NCBI GenBank assembly: GCA_019240405.1
Contig: JAFAYL010000021.1
Coordinates: 62,001-126,000, forward strand
DNA: 64,000 bases
Origin: Acidobacteriaceae bacterium
GTDB lineage: Bacteria > Acidobacteriota > Terriglobia > Bryobacterales > Bryobacteraceae
Direction of reading: 5' to 3'
Every line of letters starts with the position of its first letter. Within the stretch, counting starts at the first letter, position 1. This document shows, piece by piece, positions 53,506-60,257 of this stretch. Under the pieces are notes generated by a model. The model was given only the letters and a program-made list of their open reading frames with translations. It was not told the DNA's origin and searched no databases. The position numbers and the translations under genes are program-made.

Positions 53506-54120
53506 TTACTGAAGTCGAACGTGCTTGTACTTCATCCATTTGGACATGTCGGTGACGATGACGTGGTCACCCGGTGTGAGTCCATCAATAATCTGGATGA
53601 GAGGACCAGAAATCTCGCCATATCGCACAGTCGCGCGGCGCGCAGATGAGGAACCGGGCTCAAGAACGAAGACCTGCGCCGTGCTGTTCGCCGACGAGGC
53701 GGCTGGCCTGGCAAAGAATACAACGTTTGGCAACTTGCGGACCTCAATGAGGGCGTCAAGCTTTTCACCGATCGTTGTGCCTTCGGGTATCATGTCAGTG
53801 AGTTCAAGTTCGCATGAGCCGGGTTTGCCATTGTCATGCAAGTACTGGACTACCCTTCCTGCCAGCGGTTTTGGAGAACGGTCGAGATGTATTTTGGCAC
53901 TATGTCCTGCCTCGCAACGTCCGGCTTGGTATTCGGCAAACGTGACTGCCGCTCTGGGAGGCTTGACGGATAACAGTGTGCCGCTTGCCTGCTCGAAGAT
54001 AGGCATGTCGCCCCGTTCGACGGTATGTACTGATAGTGTGTCCTTTGACACCACAGGATCTCCCTCCTGAGCGGCCATCGGCAGGAAACAGACGAGAATT
54101 ACATGAATAGCTCTGGTCAT
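53506..54120 (-). CDS. Secreted adaptor-like protein (efflux periplasmic adaptor C-terminus)
   Basis: A 204-residue protein with a signal peptide (IHVILVCFLPMAAQ). It is missing the coiled-coil and lipoyl parts of an RND/HlyD adaptor but has its beta-barrel and membrane-proximal pattern: GTLLSVKPPRAAVTFAEYQAGRCEAG, KIHLDRSPKPLAGRVVQYL, and RRATVRYGEISGPLIQIIDGLTPGDHVIVTD, which is the typical adaptor end. It may be a truncated adaptor or a stand-alone family; no pump gene is adjacent. Confidence 0.6.
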   Translation of the reverse strand: MTRAIHVILVCFLPMAAQEGDPVVSKDTLSVHTVERGDMPIFEQASGTLLSVKPPRAAVTFAEYQAGRCEAGHSAKIHLDRSPKPLAGRVVQYLHDNGKPGSCELELTDMIPEGTTIGEKLDALIEVRKLPNVVFFARPAASSANSTAQVFVLEPGSSSARRATVRYGEISGPLIQIIDGLTPGDHVIVTDMSKWMKYKHVRLQ

Positions 54121-54292
54121 CCGCTGAAACTGTGCACGCGGCGGACCACGTTTAAGTCACTGAAAAATACAGCGAGCGTTATCCGTCTGTCCGAAATTGA
54201 CATTGCTACAGTCACGCGCGGACACCGTGGTGCAATAGCAACTCACCAGAGCTGGGCGTGACCAGTCGAGAATAGAGGCAGGGAATAAACGC

Positions 54293-54796
54293 GTGTCGAC
54301 CGCGACGGCCATATCGCTCAGCGAATATTTGGAGACGAGCTACCGACCTGATTGCGACTATTTTGAGGGCGAACTGTTGGAGCGAAACGTGGGCGAGTGG
54401 GACCACAGCCGGTTGCAGGCGCTGCTCGGCGGTTATCTTGCAGACCGTGAGAAGAAGCAATCGGGCTTCCTTGTGGCGCTCGCACAACGGGTGCAGATAA
54501 AGCCCGCCCGTTTCCGTGTACCCGATATTACTGTGCTACTCGCGGCGCCTGCCGGTTCAATCATCACTGAGCCTCCATTCCTCTGCATTGAAATTCTGTC
54601 TCCGCGAGACCGCATGCAGGAAATGCAAGAGCGGATCGATGACTATCTGGCCTTTGGCGTGCGCTATGTCTGGCTTATTCATCCGCGTTCCCGGCGGGGC
54701 TTTGTCTACACCGCGGATAGCGTTCGGGAAGCAAAGGACGGAGTGCTCTGTACAGAGGACCCGAAAATTTGCGTTTGTCTGGCGGAACTCGACTAA
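54293..54796 (+). CDS. Uma2-family (DUF820) putative endonuclease
   Basis: A 167-residue protein of the Uma2 family, PD-(D/E)xK fold. Visible: SLSEYLETSYRPDCDYFEGELLERNVGEWDHSRLQ, then VPDITVL (D), CIEILSPRDRM (E) and the strand YVWLIHPRSRRGFVY. These proteins are frequent in acidobacteria and cyanobacteria and their activity is untested in most cases. It is not in an evident operon and ends 33 bp before the convergent serine hydrolase. Confidence 0.87.
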   Translation: MSTATAISLSEYLETSYRPDCDYFEGELLERNVGEWDHSRLQALLGGYLADREKKQSGFLVALAQRVQIKPARFRVPDITVLLAAPAGSIITEPPFLCIEILSPRDRMQEMQERIDDYLAFGVRYVWLIHPRSRRGFVYTADSVREAKDGVLCTEDPKICVCLAELD

Positions 54797-54829
54797 AAAC
54801 CGCAGGGCGGGCAAGCGGCGGACTCTCGA

Positions 54830-56827
54830 TTAGCTCGCTTCTGTAAACACGTATTCGTGCTGGCCGTCGCGGATGATGAGCGCGCGTTTTCCGTTACGGT
54901 TGGCTTCGACGAATTCGAAACCGCGGCGCGTGGGATCGATGGTGATGAACGAGATTGTGCCGTCATCGTTCTTGCGCGATGCCATGGTGCTCTTCCATCC
55001 ATCGAAACCGAAGACGGTGTTTGCGCCGTCATGCTCGACCGTGATGTTTCCGAGCGCACTGCTGTTGTAATGGGGGGCGAGTTTTGCAGTCTCGTCGTTG
55101 CTCGCGGGCACTTGGAGGCGCGGGCGCTCCTTCGCCAAGTACGCCCGGTAATTCTGAGCCGCGCTGTCGAGGTCGCCGACAGCTTCGGGCTTACCGTCGA
55201 AAACCACTTCGAGTAGGCGGCGCATGAATGGATGGAGCATCATCCCACCGTTATCGGCGTTCGTGAGCAGCACCGCTCCGATGCCGGAATCAGGGAGGAT
55301 CATCCAGTCGCTTTTGTAGCCAAATAAGCTGCCTCCGTGATGGACAACGGGCACACCCCAGCGGCTGTTTACTTCCAAGCCCATGCCGTAGGTTTCGTCT
55401 TCTCCTGTTGCGATTTGCGGCTTGCGGCGCATGAGCAGGTTTTCTTCCGAGACAAATTGTTCGCCATTGGGCAGTTTGCCGCGGGAGAGCTCAAGCAGGG
55501 CGTAACGCGTCATATCGTGCGCGGAAGTCCACACGCCGCCTGCAGGACGGAAGGGAACGACCGAGTAGTTGTTGTCCATAGTGGCCACGGCGGGGTGGCC
55601 ATCGATGTCGTCGGCGTGCGGGCTGGCGAAGTTGCCGTGCTGGGCGCGTTCCATATCGAAGGTGGAAACGGTCATGCCGAGGGGATCGAAGATCTGCTTT
55701 TGCATGGCATCATCGTATGCTGCGCCAAGCTCTTTATCCGGTTCGTACAGATGCGCGCCGACGTAGCCGGCGGCAGAAGCCATAAGATTGCTGTATTGAA
55801 AGACCTCGCCGAAGCGGCTGGTTGGCTGCATGCCGCTGAGCAGAGCAAACGTCGATTCGGCCGTGAACTTTTTGTATTCAAATATCCATTCGAGATCTTG
55901 CCTGGGGAGGCCGGTGCACGCGCAGATCAGGTGCTTGATTTCGACCTGACGTGTCGTATTGGCGTCGCCGAGCTTGAAGTCTGGATAGACCCGAGTGACG
56001 GGCTCTTCCCATTGCAGCTTGTGCGCGTCGACTAAACGGGCGAGCAGAAGCGTGGTCATGCCTTTCGTATTGGAAGCGGCCATGAATAGGGTGTTAGCGT
56101 CGACGGGGGTGGGCTTGCCGAGTTCGCGGACTCCGAGGCCGCCTTCGTAGACAACCTTGCCGTTGTCGATTAGCGCGAGGGAAGCGCCGGGGACGCCGAG
56201 CTTTTGCATTGCGGTTTGGACGAAGGTCTTTAGGGTTTCGATTCGGTCGGGCGTGAGTGGATGCGCTTTGCGGCCCGCGAATGATTCACGCTGGTAGGCT
56301 TTCGGGCGCAAACTCTGGACGATGAGATTGATCTGCGCGCCGCGTTTTTCAAAGGTGGGTTCCGCGCCGTCGAGGAGGACGACGGTCCAGGTGTCGCCCG
56401 AGTGTAATGCGACCGCCACGGCCACAGCGCGCTCGTTCGGCGAAGTCTCATAGACGAATTGTTTGCCGTCCTTCCAACCATTGCGATCCGGAATCGGGAC
56501 CGAGAGTTTCAACGGCCGCTTCATATCCGGCCGATATGTGCCCCATGCGCTGGCGACGGCTGCTGCGGCATCTGCAGCGTGCGTGTCGAAGATGGCGATG
56601 TGAGTGTCGGGCTCGGGAGGCTGTAGTGTCACGGATGAAGCTTCGGTTGCAATGGACCAACCGGCCGGAACCATGAATGTGGCACCGGCGGGAGTGGTGC
56701 GGGAAGAATCTGAAGTGACTACTTGCCCGGCCGCTTTGGTCGCGGGTTGCGCTTGTGTTGCACAATTGGCCGGTATGCGGGCGAATGCAAGAAGCAGAAC
56801 GAATGATAAGGAAGCGGTGCGCATCAT
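54830..56827 (-). CDS. Beta-lactamase-fold serine hydrolase, secreted
   Basis: A 665-residue exported enzyme. Residues 1-20 form a signal peptide; 40-180 are a beta domain (TFMVPAGWSIATEASSVTLQ); the class C-like core (about 200-530) has S-x-x-K in ASNTKGM, Y-x-N in YSN (FQYSNLM) and HGG (HHGGSLFGY). A C-terminal beta part (about 560-665) reads lipocalin-like. It may be a D-aminopeptidase, esterase or penicillin-binding relative. A TATAAT ends 5 bp before ATG 56827, so the message may be leaderless. Confidence 0.85.
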   Translation of the reverse strand: MMRTASLSFVLLLAFARIPANCATQAQPATKAAGQVVTSDSSRTTPAGATFMVPAGWSIATEASSVTLQPPEPDTHIAIFDTHAADAAAAVASAWGTYRPDMKRPLKLSVPIPDRNGWKDGKQFVYETSPNERAVAVAVALHSGDTWTVVLLDGAEPTFEKRGAQINLIVQSLRPKAYQRESFAGRKAHPLTPDRIETLKTFVQTAMQKLGVPGASLALIDNGKVVYEGGLGVRELGKPTPVDANTLFMAASNTKGMTTLLLARLVDAHKLQWEEPVTRVYPDFKLGDANTTRQVEIKHLICACTGLPRQDLEWIFEYKKFTAESTFALLSGMQPTSRFGEVFQYSNLMASAAGYVGAHLYEPDKELGAAYDDAMQKQIFDPLGMTVSTFDMERAQHGNFASPHADDIDGHPAVATMDNNYSVVPFRPAGGVWTSAHDMTRYALLELSRGKLPNGEQFVSEENLLMRRKPQIATGEDETYGMGLEVNSRWGVPVVHHGGSLFGYKSDWMILPDSGIGAVLLTNADNGGMMLHPFMRRLLEVVFDGKPEAVGDLDSAAQNYRAYLAKERPRLQVPASNDETAKLAPHYNSSALGNITVEHDGANTVFGFDGWKSTMASRKNDDGTISFITIDPTRRGFEFVEANRNGKRALIIRDGQHEYVFTEAS

Positions 56828-57035
56828 GCGGGATTATATCGTGAAACGCCCGTTACGGGGCCGCGGGCTTTACCGAAGTACACGCCTTATGCCGCCAAGA
56901 GGGCTTTGGAAGCATAGTTGGCCAATGTATTTCGATGCACTCGGGCGCGATTGGAAACCGTATTTGGAAGGCAGGGTTTCCTTGGATACCGCCGTTTCTG
57001 CCATCGTTAGACGTGTCGGAATCCCAGAGCATTGA

Positions 57036-57049
57036 CGGGCTGAAGCCCG
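57036..57049. repeat. REP-like GC hairpin
   Basis: CGGGCT-GA-AGCCCG forms a perfect 6-bp stem with a 2-nt loop, set in GACGGGCTGAAGCCCGCCTC. It lies between a serine hydrolase and the downstream end of a vapC gene. Similar palindromes recur across intergenic regions of acidobacterial genomes, as far as I recall. Confidence 0.35.
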
Positions 57050-57071
57050 CCTCCAAGAATCTGAATCGTGC

Positions 57072-57479
57072 TCAAGGTACGGGGCGGAACGGGCGGTTCG
57101 CGCCCCAACGGTACACGGTGAAATGCTTATCCAAGGTGAGGATGTCTCCCGTTCGGAGCTCTGAAGCGAGGTGGATCAGGCAGGCATCGGCCAAATCGAT
57201 TTTTTGGTCCCGATACTTTCTCAGGATGCGCTGAATTGCCATGGCGGAGCGGGAAAGCTGAATGGGTATTTGGAACGTGCCGTCGGCCACGTTTTGAAGA
57301 ATAGCTTCGGGAGCTCCGGGAAGGCTTCGCGTCAGGTAGCAAGCTTCTGCGATCACCGGCTCGCACGTGACTAATGGAGCATCGACTTGATCAAGAGCCT
57401 CAACAGAGTCGGTATGACGGAGCTCGCTTCGATCGAGTAGAGCAACAATCACACCGGTATCCAGCAGAACCGGCTTCAA
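57072..57479 (-). CDS. vapC: VapC-type PIN-domain toxin
   Basis: A 135-residue PIN nuclease. Expected acidic residues are D7 (LLDTGVIVALLDRSE), E43 (VIAEACYLT), the DxxD of KIDLADACLIH (about 94-98) and D117 (TLDKHFTVY). The start overlaps the antitoxin stop by 4 bp (57476-57479), so the pair is co-translated. It is the third intact vapC of the window. Confidence 0.86.
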   Translation of the reverse strand: MKPVLLDTGVIVALLDRSELRHTDSVEALDQVDAPLVTCEPVIAEACYLTRSLPGAPEAILQNVADGTFQIPIQLSRSAMAIQRILRKYRDQKIDLADACLIHLASELRTGDILTLDKHFTVYRWGANRPFRPVP

Positions 57480-57706
57480 CCGCCGAAACCTTTCATATGT
57501 TTCTTGTTCGAGGCGAGATCGGAAATGCCCGAAGAAAACTGGCCTGTACCGACGATCCGGGCACGCCCAGCCGGTAATTGAGAAGACGCCATGCGGCGGA
57601 GCGCCTCGCGTACTACCTGGGACGGACTCAAGCCGAAGTTTCGTACCAATTGCGCGAGAGCGCGACGGCTCGCGCCATCCAGCCGGGCTTGAACGGTTAA
57701 TCTCAT
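57476..57706 (-). CDS. vapB: Antitoxin with ribbon-helix-helix domain
   Basis: A 76-residue protein beginning MRLTVQARLDGASRRALAQLVRNFGLSPSQVVREALRRM, a clear ribbon-helix-helix pattern; the tail is for toxin binding. The start ATG 57706 lies 11 bp from a long inverted repeat; an ATG 18 bp upstream would sit inside it. Directly followed by the PIN toxin. Confidence 0.8.
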   Translation of the reverse strand: MRLTVQARLDGASRRALAQLVRNFGLSPSQVVREALRRMASSQLPAGRARIVGTGQFSSGISDLASNKKHMKGFGG

Positions 57707-57716
57707 TGACCGACAG

Positions 57717-57744
57717 TGTAACACAAGCTAGGGATTGTATTACA
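57717..57744 (-). promoter_or_regulatory. Putative antitoxin operator (10-bp inverted repeat)
   Basis: TGTAACACAA (57717-57726) and TTGTATTACA (57735-57744) are inverted repeats, 9 of 10 matched, with 8 bp between, 11 bp upstream of the antitoxin start. Position and symmetry match an autoregulatory site for an RHH antitoxin and are likely bound by the toxin-antitoxin complex. Confidence 0.6.
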
Positions 57745-57758
57745 TTTGGCGGACCGGG

Positions 57759-59696
57759 CTAGAAAAACTTTGTTTTGAAGGCTTCGTAGCGGCGGCGCGC
57801 GAGATTCAGTGACTCGGCGAAAGGCGGTTCGTTGTGGATGTTAGCGAGAAGCGGATCGGTTACCAGATACGGATAGGGGAAGAAGCCGTTCTCGATGCTA
57901 GAGCGCAACGTACGCAGGGCTGAAATCTTGTCGCCCAAAACGGCGTAGCTTTGCGCAATCTTGTAAGTCGCTTCGGGATCGCCCACGCCGCGCTGGCGGA
58001 TCATGTCCTCCACTTTGTGCAGAATTCCGAGAGCCTCAGAATTCTGGCGCGCAATCGAGTAACTCAACGCCTTACCGATCTGCGCATATAAAGAAGGATG
58101 GATTTCGTTGGCGCGGTCAAAGTCCTTAGCCGCGCGGTCCCAATGTTTCAGGTGATACTCCCCGAACCCGCGATAGAACAGAATGAAATCTGAATTCTCA
58201 TCGTCAGGCAGACTTTGAAGGAATTTGTCGTACTCGCCTAGATAGAGATAGGTGTTGAGGACCGCGCCATTAGGTTTCATTCGACTACTGCCTTTTGTAC
58301 CTTCAACAGACTGCCCGCTATTCACCGATGGATCGATCTGCCGGGCGCGCTCACATTCCGCGACGGACTCCCTCAACATGCCGGCGAAACGATAGGCGTA
58401 TCCCAGCTCCCAATGAACCGCAGCTTGCATAGGGTTGCTCTTTAGCGCGTCGCGCAACAGCGGCACGGCCTGTTCGACCTTGCCTGTATCGATAAGCAAG
58501 TTTGCAAGAAACGTACTCGCTTCGATCTGCTTTGGCCGGAGCGCGAGCGCGCGCTCATAGGCGGCTTGCGCTTTGTGATACTGCGCGCGCCCGCCGAATT
58601 CGAAAGCAGCATCGGACGTGTAGCACTGTCCGAGATAGGCCCAGGTCAAGGCGTGCTTTGGGTCGATGTCGGCGGACTTCTCGAGCATCTTGATGGCGAG
58701 CGGGAAATTATGGCTGCCCATCAGATCAACACCGCGCAAGTAGTATTCGTAGGCGAGTGGATTTACAGGTTCGTCAGGCTTGATTCGCTCCGCCTCAGAC
58801 GGCGATAGGTTCAGTTCGAGGGACTTGATGATCTGCTGGGTGACGTTGTCCTGAACGGTCAGAAGCTTGTCATATTTCAGATCGATCTCGTCTTTGCCGA
58901 GAATCCGGTCGGTTTTTGCATCGACCAACTGGTAGGTAATTCTGAGATCGTCGCCTTCGCGAATGAAAGTGCCGGTAAGCAGCGTGTCTACATTCAATTC
59001 CGAGGCGACTCTGGGAATATCGACGGGCTGCGTTCTGTATTTTTCGATTGCCGATGAGGGTCGGACTGTCAGTGAACTTACGGAATCGAGCTTGGTGATA
59101 ACTGCGTCGGCGAGCGAAAAACCAAGAAAGTCGTTTTCGGGATCGTGCTTCACGTTTTGTAGCGGCAGGATTGCGAGGCTGTGCTGCCCACTTGTTGCGG
59201 CCGAGTTTGTTTTCCGCTGGCGCACTAAATAGGCGGTGATTGCCAAGCCGCACAGGATGACTGCCGCAGCGGCGATTACGATTGTCTTCCGACGTGAAGG
59301 GCGTGGGGTTACAGGCGACGGGAGTTGGGGGGCGTGTTCTTCTGGGACCGGCGAGAGCTCAGGAGTCCGCACCTCCTCCACCGAAACTGCGAAGCGGTAG
59401 CCTTTCTTGGGAATCGTCTCAATGTAAGATAGATCGCCGTCGGCCTTCTCCAGCGCCTTGCGGAGGGCAGAAATCGAAACGGTAAGGTTCGCCTCTTCGA
59501 CGAAGCTGCCAGGCCACACCGCGCGCATGATTTGGTCTTTCGTCAAGAGGCGGCCGTGGTTTTCGACGAGATAGACAAGCAGCTCAAAAGCCTTGGGAGC
59601 AAGTGAAACCGGCTGGCCGTCGCGCATGAGACGGTGTTCGGCGGGATCCAAGCGAAATGGGCCGAATTGATAAACCGCTTGCATCTTCAACACCAC
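57759..59696 (-). CDS. Winged-helix (OmpR/CadC-type) transcriptional regulator with TPR domain
   Basis: A 645-residue regulator. The N-terminal winged helix (about 8-105) reads FGPFRLDPAEHRLMRDGQPVSLAPKAFELLVYLVE..., with RKALEKADGDLSYIETIPKKGYRF as recognition helix and wing. One membrane segment (TIVIAAAAVILCGLAITAYLV, about 139-159) follows, then a periplasmic or cytoplasmic FlgM-like beta domain and several TPR repeats (about 300-610). A stretch SVNSGQSVEGTKGSS (near residue 457) interrupts a TPR. This layout is typical of acidobacterial CadC-like sensors. It is divergent from the secreted gene at 59847 and is the intact copy of a duplicated pair. Confidence 0.9.
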   Translation of the reverse strand: MVLKMQAVYQFGPFRLDPAEHRLMRDGQPVSLAPKAFELLVYLVENHGRLLTKDQIMRAVWPGSFVEEANLTVSISALRKALEKADGDLSYIETIPKKGYRFAVSVEEVRTPELSPVPEEHAPQLPSPVTPRPSRRKTIVIAAAAVILCGLAITAYLVRQRKTNSAATSGQHSLAILPLQNVKHDPENDFLGFSLADAVITKLDSVSSLTVRPSSAIEKYRTQPVDIPRVASELNVDTLLTGTFIREGDDLRITYQLVDAKTDRILGKDEIDLKYDKLLTVQDNVTQQIIKSLELNLSPSEAERIKPDEPVNPLAYEYYLRGVDLMGSHNFPLAIKMLEKSADIDPKHALTWAYLGQCYTSDAAFEFGGRAQYHKAQAAYERALALRPKQIEASTFLANLLIDTGKVEQAVPLLRDALKSNPMQAAVHWELGYAYRFAGMLRESVAECERARQIDPSVNSGQSVEGTKGSSRMKPNGAVLNTYLYLGEYDKFLQSLPDDENSDFILFYRGFGEYHLKHWDRAAKDFDRANEIHPSLYAQIGKALSYSIARQNSEALGILHKVEDMIRQRGVGDPEATYKIAQSYAVLGDKISALRTLRSSIENGFFPYPYLVTDPLLANIHNEPPFAESLNLARRRYEAFKTKFF

Positions 59697-60212
59697 AGCG
59701 GTCTGCGCCGACTTCGGGAAGCTCTTTGGAAATTATTTGGCGATTTCTTGGCGAGTTTTAAGGACGAGGAGACCCGGCGTGAACCAGTATGGCCGAGGAG
59801 CCGACGTCGATCCGGTTCCGTTTGAACAAAGGAGAAAAAACTAATCATGAAAAAGTCGCTTATACTCGCGTTCGCCTCAATTGCTCTCGGGATAGCTGCT
59901 GTGCCGGCATCTGCACAGGTTCCCGAGACTACTTTCAATCTGGTGGCTCAACCGAAATTTGTTAACTGTCTGGGGACAACGCATGGTCCGGCACCTACTG
60001 CTGAAGTGATTGTTCAGAGGGGTGAACTGAATGACATTCTGATTCTGCGCGCGCACAACTTAAAACCTAATCTGGCGTTCGACCTGTTCACGATCCAGAA
60101 TACAAATTTAGAGTCGAATGGAGAAGTCAATCCGGACTTCAAGAATTTCGGATTGGCTTGGTATCAGGGCGATGTGCAGGCTGACAGGAGCGGAGAGACG
60201 ACTTTTTTGATA
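59554..60212. repeat. Direct repeat copy 1 (with 62996-63654)
   Basis: The start of the winged-helix regulator, the shared intergenic region and about two-thirds of the secreted gene are repeated 3,442 bp downstream. Positions match exactly at that offset (ATG 59696 to 63138, ATG 59847 to 63289), with no gaps up to about 60212. A weaker match extends upstream to about 59393. Confidence 0.9.
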
Positions 60213-60257
60213 AAGCTCGATCCCGGCTCGATCGAGTTGCAAGGACGTACGATATGA
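59847..60257 (+). CDS. Small secreted protein, truncated copy
   Basis: A 136-residue protein with a clean signal peptide (MKKSLILAFASIALGIAAVPASAQ). It is aligned without gaps to the first ~122 residues of the gene at 63289, sharing QPKFVNCLG, AEVIVQRGELNDILIL, FDLFTIQNTNL and NFGLAWYQ, but then turns into LDPGSIELQGRTI and stops. The full-length copy continues for another 87 residues. The stop overlaps the next gene (ATGA). RBS AAAGGAG lies about 12 bp before ATG. It may be inactive. Function unknown; I know no family outside acidobacteria. Confidence 0.7.
   Translation: MKKSLILAFASIALGIAAVPASAQVPETTFNLVAQPKFVNCLGTTHGPAPTAEVIVQRGELNDILILRAHNLKPNLAFDLFTIQNTNLESNGEVNPDFKNFGLAWYQGDVQADRSGETTFLIKLDPGSIELQGRTI

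Noticed and set aside
53506-54120. Complete RND efflux adaptor
   Set aside because: The coiled coil and lipoyl parts are missing and no pump or outer-membrane gene is adjacent, so I call it only adaptor-like.
57759-59696. Adenylate-cyclase or kinase function for the TPR regulator
   Set aside because: Only a winged helix, one membrane segment and TPRs are seen; no catalytic motif is present.
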